From the IMG/VR virus record IMGVR_UViG_3300027844_001609, positions 1 to 41,054 of that record: a stretch of DNA of 41,054 nucleotides; one strand, given 5' to 3'. The notes under the pieces were generated by a model. The model did no database searches, was not told the origin of the DNA, and saw only the letters and a program-made list of their open reading frames with translations. This document shows positions 24,445-32,272 of the stretch, piece by piece. Position 1 is the first letter of the stretch. Every line of letters begins with the position of its first letter. Source of the stretch: a virus. Both the position numbers and the translations under genes were made by a program.

Positions 24445-25746
24445 CTATTTTTTAGATGACTTAGTTTTCTTTTTAAGTGCTTTACTAATTACCGCTTTTA
24501 CTGGTTTCTTTGCTACTTTTTTAACCGGTTTCTTTGCTACTTTTTTAACCGGAGGTTTGAGAATATTTATTTCCTCTTTAGCTGGTTTTTTTATCGGCTT
24601 CACTTCTTCGGCATCTTTTTTCAATGCTTCCCTATATACATTTACAATTTCATCCTGAAAATGCTGTGTATCTTTTTCCAACTTTTGCATTGATTCTAAG
24701 GTTGGATATTCTTTCTTTTTATGAAAAGATATTGTTTTTTTCATAGTATTTTGGGTAGATAACTCTTCAATATCAACATTAGCTATTTCTGTTGGGTCAA
24801 ACAACTTCATTGTTTTTTGATGAAATTGAACACTCTGTGGAGTATAATCTCTCTCTGGAATCATTTCTTTCGGAGGAAATACAATTACTGTAGGAGTCCC
24901 TATAAGCTGTGCTAAGTAAGAAAAACCGCCGCGTGATGATATTAGATAAGAACAATTTGAAATTGCAGTAAAGAGCTGTTTAGGAGTCATAGTATAATCA
25001 AGATATTCTATGCTACGTTTGGATTTTTTCAATTCCGAATTTAAATCATTCCAATATTTATTAACAACCTTTTCATCTCGCGCAATCATTTTATCACCGA
25101 TATTTTCAAAAGAATTTTGCGAAATTAAATCCCAGCCAATTGGAGGAGAATATTTGTATATGCAAACAGAATCTTTTTTGGGCCTACTCCATTGTGACTT
25201 AGTAGGATACCATTCCATTTGTGTTGAAAGAGGTGAAAACACATATTGCTCCATATTAATTGGAACATACTTATACCACATATTTCTATGAGTTCTATCT
25301 ATATGAGAAAAAAGGCCTTTACCTTTCAAAGCACTTTTATAAGTTCTTAAAATATTTCCAAATGACCTTCTTATTTTAGTAAATTTAATTTCAATATCTG
25401 AATCCCATTCTTTAATCATATGTTCAATTTTGGCTAAAGTAGATTCTTTATTATTAAACCCTTTTTCGGCATGTGTATCGTCATATAAAATTTTTAATCT
25501 TATAGGCCTAATTTCATTTAGCCATAACCAATAATTCATATTACAAACAATATCGCCATAACCATAATCAGTTATTATGCTAACCATTTTAGACAGATCA
25601 ACATTTAGTTCATTTAAAAATACTGAATCTATACTATTATGATGATATAATTCGTGTTCTAATTGATGATATTTTGCCCACCTATTAGTAGGTAAAAGAA
25701 TCCTATTCCCATCAAATAAAACTTTTATTGCTTTTTCCTTATTCAT
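24445..25746 (-). CDS. GT-B (GT9-like) glycosyltransferase with histone-H1-like Lys-rich tail
   Basis: 433 residues. Residues ~265-290 (CSYLISSRGGFSYLAQLIGTPTVIVFP) match the nucleotide-sugar-binding end of GT9-like enzymes, where a conserved residue precedes hxLAxxxGTPxVxLF. DYGYGDIV (60-67) near the N-terminus resembles the GxGDhh loop. From about residue 383 the protein is almost only Lys, Ala, Pro and Val (PVKKVAKKPVKKVAKKPVKAV-type), a pattern of histone H1 and bacterial H1-like proteins. It is the first gene after a sigma70-like promoter and next to gp55. T4 has its DNA alpha-glucosyltransferase gene between 47 and 55; a DNA-modifying role is possible, not shown. Confidence 0.65.
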   Translation of the reverse strand: MNKEKAIKVLFDGNRILLPTNRWAKYHQLEHELYHHNSIDSVFLNELNVDLSKMVSIITDYGYGDIVCNMNYWLWLNEIRPIRLKILYDDTHAEKGFNNKESTLAKIEHMIKEWDSDIEIKFTKIRRSFGNILRTYKSALKGKGLFSHIDRTHRNMWYKYVPINMEQYVFSPLSTQMEWYPTKSQWSRPKKDSVCIYKYSPPIGWDLISQNSFENIGDKMIARDEKVVNKYWNDLNSELKKSKRSIEYLDYTMTPKQLFTAISNCSYLISSRGGFSYLAQLIGTPTVIVFPPKEMIPERDYTPQSVQFHQKTMKLFDPTEIANVDIEELSTQNTMKKTISFHKKKEYPTLESMQKLEKDTQHFQDEIVNVYREALKKDAEEVKPIKKPAKEEINILKPPVKKVAKKPVKKVAKKPVKAVISKALKKKTKSSKK

Positions 25747-25759
25747 AACTATACCCTAT

Positions 25760-25788
25760 ATTATACCCTATTTCTGTATTAATATCAA
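25760..25788 (-). promoter_or_regulatory. sigma70-like promoter
   Basis: Minus strand TTGATA (25788-25783), 17-nt spacer, TATAAT (25765-25760). The next ATG is at 25746, so the leader is very short. It lies in the 119-nt gap after uvsW and would start the transcript for the glycosyltransferase, gp55, gp47, gp46 and downstream genes early in infection. The rest of the gap (25789-25865) is AT-rich and shows no gene; I see no convincing terminator in it. Confidence 0.6.
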
Positions 25789-25865
25789 CTGTTAACTTGC
25801 CGGTTGATTTTTCTGAAAAAATATATTATAATAAATATGTTGTCGGCACCGGAGAATATATAAAA

Positions 25866-27314
25866 CTATATCTCGATGTGAAACATGCTATATTTAAACT
25901 GTTGTTCATTATATTGCGAAATTCGTTCTTTAAAATGTTTAAGAGTATAATTGGTATAAGATTTATAAGATAAATCATCAGCTATATCAAATAATACGGC
26001 TTCTGTTTTATTATCACCTTTTCGCAATCCTCTTCCTATCGATTGTAAATTTCTTATCTTAGACTTAGAAGGACTGGCAAAAATGATATTATGAAGATTC
26101 CTAATATTAATACCAGTAGAAAATGTTCCGAATGAAGCCACAATAATCGCGTCAGTTTCTTGTTCTGTAATTTTTCTAATTTCTTCTCTATCTGCTCCAT
26201 CTACTCCTCCATGTACAAAAAATACTTTCCTATTACTCTCTACTTTTTCTTTTATTATATTATATAATATTTTACCATGTTTTTCAACAAATTGAAACAA
26301 AAGTAATGTATTTCCTTTTTGATCAACTGCTAGATTTCGAATAAATTTATTTCTTTTAGGATGTCTAACGAGGTAATCCATTTCCTCTTGATATGAAAAT
26401 CCTTTACACTCTGCTTTTGATTCATCACTATAAGTTAGTATAAGTGCCTTAATAGAAAATTCTGAAAGATATCCAGCATCAATTAAATCTTTTGTTTGGG
26501 TTACACTAAAAACCGGGCCAAATAATCCCTCAAGAATTAGCTTGTGAGTTTGAGTATCATCTAATGTACCCGTTGTACCAAATTTATATCTACATTTTTT
26601 TAACTTGCTCATTACAGAAGTTAAGGATTTGGCTTTAAATAGATGTGCTTCATCACCCACCATAAACTCGAATCCTTCGAAATAGCTTTTGGGTAAATTA
26701 TATATTGATTGCCAAGTTGATATAACTATTGGTTTATCAGTTTCTTTTTCTTTACCAGCCTTTATAATATGACAATTTTTTTCTACATCCCAGTTATCAC
26801 TATATTCTTGAAAATCTGTATACATTTGTTGTGTTAATGATACAGTTGGCACTACTATGAGACTCCTTGTATTATAATACCTTAATAACAAATATATTAT
26901 AAGAGATTTTCCGGAAGCTGTTGGAGATAAGAGTAAGCACCTATCATTTTGAATACAATGTGTTACAGCTCTTAATTGATAATCTCTGGGTTCTAGATTT
27001 AAAGCGTAGTTTCCATATAACCGAGAGCAATCAGTATCAGTGAAATTATTATTACCGAACGTAAAACTTTTATCAACTTGTAATTCATAGTCTCCGACCT
27101 CACAGAATTTTTTAACATATTCAGCAAGTCCATAATATAATCTCCCTGTTCTTATATCGAATAATCTAATTTTGCCGTCCCAAAATCCATTTTTGTAAGA
27201 CGATGTGAATCTAGCATTTGGAACTTCAAACGTAAAATAATCATTTAATTCCGCAGCTTGACCTCTTTCACACTCTACTAATAAATGAACATCATCTATT
27301 TTTTTTAATATCAT
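25866..27314 (-). CDS. uvsW: UvsW-like DNA/RNA-DNA helicase
   Basis: 482 residues (T4 UvsW ~500). SF2 motifs: Walker A SPTASGKS, DEAH box (GDEAHLF), FGTTGTL at motif III and QSIGRGLRKGD at motif VI. The N-terminal ~90 residues are the UvsW-specific substrate domain. UvsW unwinds R-loops and branched DNA, ending origin-dependent replication and aiding recombination-dependent replication. Overlaps the uvsY stop by 4 nt. Confidence 0.92.
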   Translation of the reverse strand: MILKKIDDVHLLVECERGQAAELNDYFTFEVPNARFTSSYKNGFWDGKIRLFDIRTGRLYYGLAEYVKKFCEVGDYELQVDKSFTFGNNNFTDTDCSRLYGNYALNLEPRDYQLRAVTHCIQNDRCLLLSPTASGKSLIIYLLLRYYNTRSLIVVPTVSLTQQMYTDFQEYSDNWDVEKNCHIIKAGKEKETDKPIVISTWQSIYNLPKSYFEGFEFMVGDEAHLFKAKSLTSVMSKLKKCRYKFGTTGTLDDTQTHKLILEGLFGPVFSVTQTKDLIDAGYLSEFSIKALILTYSDESKAECKGFSYQEEMDYLVRHPKRNKFIRNLAVDQKGNTLLLFQFVEKHGKILYNIIKEKVESNRKVFFVHGGVDGADREEIRKITEQETDAIIVASFGTFSTGINIRNLHNIIFASPSKSKIRNLQSIGRGLRKGDNKTEAVLFDIADDLSYKSYTNYTLKHFKERISQYNEQQFKYSMFHIEI

Positions 27315-27754
27315 TGTCCCATTGTAAAGCGTAAAAAGTCAATTGCTGATTTAATATTATATCCTCTAGTATTTAGGGATTTGATAATCGATTCTAAAAA
27401 CTCTACTTTTATCTTTTGATATTCTAATCTTTGATCAGATTCAATTAAATCTTCATCCCCATTTAGATATGTTTCTATTTTAGGTTCATATCCCTTAATT
27501 AATTTAACTTTAAATTGTTCCCATCCATGTTCTTCTAATTCTTCTTCACTCATTTTTCCAGCATACCAAATAGTTTTATACTTTAGAAGTCTTTTTTTAT
27601 CGTAAAAGAATTTTTTTTTGGTGAGAGATTCATCGTTATAAATTCCTAAGTATTTACTATGAAGATTAGGGAGTTTTAATAATTCTAAATCTAATTTGGT
27701 ATCTTCAATCTGACAATCTTTTTGCCACATTGTTTGAATATCACTTAATTTCAT
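27311..27754 (-). CDS. uvsY: UvsY-like recombination mediator
   Basis: 147 residues (T4 137). The N-terminus MKLSDIQTMWQKDCQIEDTKLDLELLKLPNLHSKYLGIYNDE parallels T4 UvsY (LxxLQxxxxxDxxIDxTKLxxE, LxSKWL) and the end LNTRGYNIKSAIDFLRFTMGQ parallels IKSRGFAIKHIQDM. UvsY loads the UvsX recombinase on gp32-coated single strands. Its place between a tube-like gene and uvsW is that of marine T4-like phages. Confidence 0.85.
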   Translation of the reverse strand: MKLSDIQTMWQKDCQIEDTKLDLELLKLPNLHSKYLGIYNDESLTKKKFFYDKKRLLKYKTIWYAGKMSEEELEEHGWEQFKVKLIKGYEPKIETYLNGDEDLIESDQRLEYQKIKVEFLESIIKSLNTRGYNIKSAIDFLRFTMGQ

Positions 27755-27760
27755 AATGTT

Positions 27761-28285
27761 TTATGTAGGTTCGTTTAGCCTTGTCATTGTATAATAATTA
27801 TATTGGAAAACTATGTCTGCTGTAGAATATGTTATATCGGCAGCCATTATATCAAACTGAACTGCTCCGAGAGATTTAGGCCACAAATTATAAAAATCAA
27901 ATCTTAATGAGGGATTTTTTGAACCAGTAAGAATGAATAAAGATCCAGTTGTATCAACTCCAATTTCTTTTCTTTTTTCATAATCCTTGAAACCGAAAGG
28001 TTTTCCTAAACCAATTATCCATGATTGAATTTCTTCCCAATTTCTTAGATATTCATCGACGATTATTGTTATTGAAAATTCATCAAATGTTACATTATCA
28101 CCGGCAACATAATGTTGTTTATGGGGTGTGGGTATAGCTATTTCTGATATTGAAACACCTGGTAAATTAGCTGTTTGACAGTAAAATTGAGTTTCTGGCA
28201 TAGCCGAGCAGAGAAATCTGAAGCCAGTAGGTGAAAGGTAATTTATATTATCTGAACCGCGTACGCCGGTGGATTTTTTTGCCAT
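27761..28285 (-). CDS. gp19-fold tail-tube/baseplate-tube protein
   Basis: 174 residues. The pattern TGFRFLCSAMPETQFYCQTANLPGVSI...TFDEFSITIIVDEYLRNWEEIQSWIIGL is that of the T4 tube-protein fold (gp19, gp54 and relatives), where PGVxI and the DE.L...W helix recur. Length equals T4 gp3 (176) and the gene occupies the slot after the capsid gene where marine T4-like phages carry gp3. I cannot decide between a tube terminator and a tube initiator. GAGG precedes the ATG. Confidence 0.65.
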   Translation of the reverse strand: MAKKSTGVRGSDNINYLSPTGFRFLCSAMPETQFYCQTANLPGVSISEIAIPTPHKQHYVAGDNVTFDEFSITIIVDEYLRNWEEIQSWIIGLGKPFGFKDYEKRKEIGVDTTGSLFILTGSKNPSLRFDFYNLWPKSLGAVQFDIMAADITYSTADIVFQYNYYTMTRLNEPT

Positions 28286-28300
28286 TGATACCTCGTGAGC

Positions 28301-28338
28301 ATAAAAAAAGGGTAAAGAATCTAAGACCCCTTACCCTT
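28301..28338 (-). terminator. intrinsic terminator after the capsid gene
   Basis: Read on the minus strand: an 8-bp perfect stem AAGGGTAA / TTACCCTT (28338-28331 with 28315-28308), 15-nt loop, then a run of T (TTTTTAT). It lies 28 nt after the gp23 stop, where a strong stop would shield the recombination genes from high capsid transcription. Confidence 0.7.
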
Positions 28339-28345
28339 ATTTATA
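28338..28345 (-). promoter_or_regulatory. T4-type late promoter element TATAAATA
   Basis: Exact TATAAATA, 53 nt before the tube-like gene at 28285. It abuts the 5' arm of the terminator stem, so an RNA from this site would start inside the stem and would not form the full hairpin. Confidence 0.6.
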
Positions 28346-28365
28346 TCACTTAATTTAATACAAGA

Positions 28366-29697
28366 TTACATCAAGTTTGTAACAAGACATCGTCTGTAAT
28401 AAACATTAGTATTATAAGTGAGTGATCCATCACTAGAAGCAGCAGATCCAGTAGAGAAAGGATTAGACACCATACCATAACGTGTCTTAAATCCAATCTT
28501 TGGCTGAAAATTATTCTCACCAACCGCACGTACCATTTGTAGTGGAACGTATGGGCAGTAGAAAAGTCCTGCATCATATGCGCTAGAACCTTTATATCCT
28601 AGTACAAACCAATTTGTATCTTGGATTGTTGCATATGGATCAACATATACTTTATAACGACCATTAAGTGTACCAGCGAATGTTGATTGTGTGTCATCAA
28701 CGTTCAAGGCATCGTTACCGGAAAGAGCAGGTGTGTAATCAAGTACACCAGCCATTTGCAATGCGGAAGCAACATCCGAAGAAGTCATAAGGATATTACC
28801 TTTTCCTCTACGTGTGTCGTGCCCGATAGCATTAGCTTCGCGCTCTATCTGGAACATCAGTCCCTTGAATTTTTCAACCATCCAACGACCGTTTGAATCA
28901 ACATCCATATCGAATGTTCCGGCTGTGGCTACGTTGTTCTGGGCACCAGTTTTGGCGTTACCATAAATTGTGCGGATAACTTCGCGGTTAATCTCTGCCA
29001 AAATTTCTGAACTCAAAATATTTGAGAGTTCGGTTTCAGCATCAAGACCATGAATTGCTTTTAGGTCTTGGGCGAGTTCCATTGTGTACTCACCTTTGAG
29101 CGCGCGTGTTTTCGCTGTAACAGTTACCTTATCGATTGAGAAGGCCATTTCAGCAAAAGCATTTGAAGCCGAATCGCCAAGTGCTTCACCAAGTGCCGTA
29201 GTCATTCCACGACCAGGTAGATATGCAGTTGAACTTGAAGCGGCTGCCGCAGGGTTACCATTAGCGGTATGTGCAGATGTACCATCAGCGTCAGTACCAG
29301 AAATACCAGAATCAGCTTCATTGAAAAGTGATTCTGAACCAGATTGACTTGCATAACGGGACTTCATGGCGAAAATTAAGCCAGTCGGACCTGTCATAGG
29401 TTGAACACCGCAAACATCGTATGCGATTAAGAGAGGCATACTTCTGCGAACCAAGGAAATAAGTACAGGGTCATAACCCTTAATATTTCCAGCTGTAGTA
29501 CCCATTCCGGCACCAACTGCGTTCCCAGGAGCGTCCTCAAATAAAATAGTAGATCCGCCTTCTTCCATAATTGATTTTTCCTCATTCTCTAACAAAACAG
29601 CTGTTACTGCTTTCCTATAAGAATCTTTAATAGGGGGAAGATCAGGATGGTCGAGTACGGGACCCCATTTTTCTTGTAAGGTTTCAGACAAATACAT
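28366..29697 (-). CDS. 23: gp23-like major capsid protein
   Basis: 443 residues (T4 gp23 is 521). Typical gp23 segments: GPTGLIFAMKSRY, the RALKGEYTMELAQDLKAIHGLDAETELSNILSSEI block and the C-terminal PKIGFKTRYGMVSNPF. Residues ~1-60 probably form the propeptide cut by gp21. AGGAG lies 8 nt before the ATG. Shorter than T4, as in cyanophages, which lack the chitin-like insertion. A terminator follows. The gene lacks an exact TATAAATA box directly upstream. Confidence 0.95.
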   Translation of the reverse strand: MYLSETLQEKWGPVLDHPDLPPIKDSYRKAVTAVLLENEEKSIMEEGGSTILFEDAPGNAVGAGMGTTAGNIKGYDPVLISLVRRSMPLLIAYDVCGVQPMTGPTGLIFAMKSRYASQSGSESLFNEADSGISGTDADGTSAHTANGNPAAAASSSTAYLPGRGMTTALGEALGDSASNAFAEMAFSIDKVTVTAKTRALKGEYTMELAQDLKAIHGLDAETELSNILSSEILAEINREVIRTIYGNAKTGAQNNVATAGTFDMDVDSNGRWMVEKFKGLMFQIEREANAIGHDTRRGKGNILMTSSDVASALQMAGVLDYTPALSGNDALNVDDTQSTFAGTLNGRYKVYVDPYATIQDTNWFVLGYKGSSAYDAGLFYCPYVPLQMVRAVGENNFQPKIGFKTRYGMVSNPFSTGSAASSDGSLTYNTNVYYRRCLVTNLM

Positions 29698-29750
29698 TGT
29701 TATTCTCCTGTATGTATTTTATTTTAGTAAATTTAAATTTAAAAAAAATA

Positions 29751-31052
29751 TTATCTAACATGTCTTGAAATAGCAGACATATAGTGTTCCATACCTTCTT
29801 GTATGGGTGCTTTTTCGCTTTCTTCGTCATTATTATGTGATTCAATGTCTTCGACCAGAGCAACTTTCTTTTCTTCCGAAGGAAAGTAATTTTCTTTAAG
29901 GACTTCTACTTTTTGTTCAAAATCCTCTGCATCATCAGCATCAACATTTTCTGCTAATTCTGCAACTTTTTCTTTCTGGGTCTCAGTAAGGTCTTTCGTC
30001 AATGACGATAAAACTTTTTCTTTTTTAACTTTTGTAAGTTCTGACTGAATGTCAACATTATTACTAATTTGCTCATTCAGTTCTGATTCTAAGGATTCAA
30101 CCTTATCAAACAGATCATCTACTACATCAACCTTCTCATCTGGAATTGTAATGTAGTGTTCTGTGAAAAGATCTTTTAGTCCAACGAGGAACCCTTCGGT
30201 CAATTCTGAGCGAATTCCTTTTTCGATGGCTAATTGATTATCTTTTACCCATTCTTCGGAAACATAGTTGAGATAATTATCAACTTTTTCTACGATTTCT
30301 TGGATATATGAATCAAGTTCTTCGGATAATCGTTCTTGCATTTGCTCTTCAAGTTCTTGTTCCTTGCCGAGAACAACCTGATTAACTTTAGCTTGAACAG
30401 ATGCTTCAAAAATAGTACTTGCCTTTACTTTGAAAGCATCAGAAAGATTTTCACCTTCGGTTAAAGCATCGATATCATCTTGAACATCAATGGGTGAAGA
30501 ATCCTCTACGTCTTCTGAACCCTCTTGAATTGTTAGGGTACTAAGAATAGATTCAAAATTAGTTGCAATCTGATCTTTTTTCAGTTTGCCTAATTTTTCA
30601 TAGACGGCAGCCATCATACCAGATTTGGTTTTTGGCATTTCATCTTCTTCTTTTACTTTAGCCATTGGTTCACCCTTATCAGAGTTCTTAGCTTTTCCCT
30701 TAACAGGATTACCCATTGCAGTACCGGAACCTTTAACTTCAGCAGGCGGCGAAACATCCGCAGCTTTTTCGCCCTTGGGACCTTCACCATCTTTTCCACC
30801 TTTATTAGGTGCGGGTTGATTTTTACTATCCTCTTGAACCTTACGTGCTTCCTGAACAAGACCTATCTCTTCCAACAATTCATCAGTCTCAGTGGCCGAT
30901 AGCCCCTCATCTTCGCATTTTGATTTAATTTGTTCAACGAGTTCTTCTCTTGCCTCGCCGTCTAATTCTAATGCTTGTTGAGCTAATGTTTCTAGTTCGT
31001 TCACACTATTGGCAAGAGTCTGCTGCTGTTCGGCAGTTTCTTGTTCAGACAT
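29751..31052 (-). CDS. 22: gp22-like prohead core scaffold, long form
   Basis: 433 residues from the second ATG (31052). AAAGGAG is only 1 nt from the first ATG (31058) but 7 nt from the second, so the second is favoured. The last ~240 residues match T4 gp22: EGENLSDAFKVKASTIFEASVQ, EWVKDNQLAIEKGIRSELTEGFLVGLKDLFTEHYITIPDE and SLTKDLTETQKEKVAELAE. T4 gp22 is 269 residues, so the first ~190 are extra: acidic helices, then a Lys/Gly/Pro linker (PNKGGKDGEGPKGEKAADV) and an MMAAVYEKLGKLKKDQ motif. The protein fills the prohead and is removed by gp21. Confidence 0.85.
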   Translation of the reverse strand: MSEQETAEQQQTLANSVNELETLAQQALELDGEAREELVEQIKSKCEDEGLSATETDELLEEIGLVQEARKVQEDSKNQPAPNKGGKDGEGPKGEKAADVSPPAEVKGSGTAMGNPVKGKAKNSDKGEPMAKVKEEDEMPKTKSGMMAAVYEKLGKLKKDQIATNFESILSTLTIQEGSEDVEDSSPIDVQDDIDALTEGENLSDAFKVKASTIFEASVQAKVNQVVLGKEQELEEQMQERLSEELDSYIQEIVEKVDNYLNYVSEEWVKDNQLAIEKGIRSELTEGFLVGLKDLFTEHYITIPDEKVDVVDDLFDKVESLESELNEQISNNVDIQSELTKVKKEKVLSSLTKDLTETQKEKVAELAENVDADDAEDFEQKVEVLKENYFPSEEKKVALVEDIESHNNDEESEKAPIQEGMEHYMSAISRHVR

Positions 31053-31099
31053 TTGCATTCTCCTTTAGAATATCTTTTTAGAATATTTGTTACTGGTAT

Positions 31100-31107
31100 T
31101 ATTTATA
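31100..31107 (-). promoter_or_regulatory. T4-type late promoter element TATAAATA
   Basis: Exact match 48 nt before the gp22 start, in the gp21-gp22 gap. Confidence 0.65.
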
Positions 31108-31110
31108 ACA

Positions 31111-31767
31111 TTAAAGCCTTGACATAAACTTTTCAAAGGATGAAACCAAGGCTGATTCATCCGGTCTAACTTTTATAAATTCTTTAACTATTTCATCTTT
31201 AATTTCTTGAACATCTGCTTCTTTTAAAAGTCCATTATTCCAAATCCATTCTCTGCCTTCCATGATACCTTCTACGAAGGCCATGGGCGCTGAGGGATCT
31301 GCAACAATGTCTCCAGCTGTTGCAAGATGAAAATCATTTTGTACGATTTGGGAACCACCTAACGATTTTAGTGAACCCATTCCTCTAGAACTTACTCCTA
31401 ATTTAGCACCTTCATCAATTAAATTTTTGACAATTTTACCATATGGAGTTTCCATAATTTTTGCTTTTCCAATAAAATTTGCACCATCTTGTTTGAGTTC
31501 CTTAACCATATGTGAAACTCTTTCAAGATTTATCTGAGGTCCGTCCGGATGCCCCAATTCGCCAAATGCTCTATTGGTATCAATATATTGCTTAGAATAC
31601 CTAGATACTTCATTTTGCATGGTTTCTAATGGATAAACTCGTCCGTTTCTATTTTTTTGTTCTGCTTGTAAAAATACACCTTTGATGTAGTAACTTTTTT
31701 GATCTGTAGAATTATCCTTCTCTACAAGCATTTCAACGTCTTCCATTAATTCGCAAATGAGTTTCAT
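31111..31767 (-). CDS. 21: gp21-like prohead protease
   Basis: 218 residues (T4 212). Family landmarks: YYIKGVFLQAEQKNRNGRVYP, GELGHP with the catalytic His (~73), and GAKLGVSSRGMGSL with the catalytic Ser (~126/127). It cleaves scaffold and capsid propeptides during head maturation. Lies just upstream of gp22 and gp23 as in T4. Confidence 0.93.
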   Translation of the reverse strand: MKLICELMEDVEMLVEKDNSTDQKSYYIKGVFLQAEQKNRNGRVYPLETMQNEVSRYSKQYIDTNRAFGELGHPDGPQINLERVSHMVKELKQDGANFIGKAKIMETPYGKIVKNLIDEGAKLGVSSRGMGSLKSLGGSQIVQNDFHLATAGDIVADPSAPMAFVEGIMEGREWIWNNGLLKEADVQEIKDEIVKEFIKVRPDESALVSSFEKFMSRL

Positions 31768-31775
31768 TTAATTCC

Positions 31776-32039
31776 TTATCTGAAGGCAACTTTGGTTAAA
31801 AATACACCGGCATTTGCCGCAAAAATTTGATCTGTAGGATCTTTTTCAATAAATGCCTCTGCACCACCTGCCATCCAGAAGCTACCTATCAAAACATCGC
31901 CTACAGTTTCTATGGTAACTAGATAATTAGTAGTTGTATTATTAAATGCTCGAACGCAAGTTGCTGAATCTACGTTGTCTCCCGCACCGGTTTGTACCGC
32001 GGCTGGTGCTGATACACCTAAAGCTTTAATCAATCTCAT
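31776..32039 (-). CDS. small head-region structural protein
   Basis: 87 residues, beta-rich, with a short basic start (MRLIKALGVSAPAAVQTGAGDN), then CVRAFNNTTTNYLVTIETVGDV and FIEKDPTDQIFAANAGVFLTKVAF. This is the pattern of very short beta-sandwich virion proteins of marine myoviruses. Its own late promoter and position between portal and protease suggest a virion or prohead part. No family with known function recognised. Confidence 0.65.
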   Translation of the reverse strand: MRLIKALGVSAPAAVQTGAGDNVDSATCVRAFNNTTTNYLVTIETVGDVLIGSFWMAGGAEAFIEKDPTDQIFAANAGVFLTKVAFR

Positions 32040-32069
32040 TGTTAAATATCCTAACTCGTGTTGTTGTTT

Positions 32070-32077
32070 TATTTATA
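32070..32077 (-). promoter_or_regulatory. T4-type late promoter element TATAAATA
   Basis: Exact match 31 nt before the 87-residue gene, in the short gap after the prohead-core candidate. Confidence 0.65.
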
Positions 32078-32089
32078 CAATTTCTTCGG

Positions 32090-32272
32090 CTATGATTCTG
32101 ATTCATTTTTATCAAATAAATTAGAATTAAAATCTTTTTTTAATTCGGCTATACGATTCGAAGTTTTATCTTTTAAAATGCCCAATGCCATGTCGCGTGC
32201 GTTGTATTCTTTTCCACATAATATGTCGTTAACCATATCCGCTATATTTTCTCTACTTCTATTTTCCAACAC
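32090..32272 (-). CDS. prohead-core-like small protein (gp67/gp68 slot)
   Basis: Sixty residues if GTG at 32272 is the start: AGGA stands 9 nt upstream and overlap with the portal end is only 14 nt. The open frame extends to 32386 inside the portal gene, and an ATG at 32236 would give 48 residues. The body ENIADMVNDILCGKEYNARDMALGILKDK and RIAELKKDFNSNLFD is helical and acidic-basic mixed, like the small prohead core proteins that T4 places between 20 and 21. Confidence 0.55.
   Translation of the reverse strand: MLENRSRENIADMVNDILCGKEYNARDMALGILKDKTSNRIAELKKDFNSNLFDKNESES

Noticed and set aside
25789-25865. Terminator after uvsW
   Set aside because: The region has short AT palindromes and CCGG motifs but no stable stem followed by a T-run.
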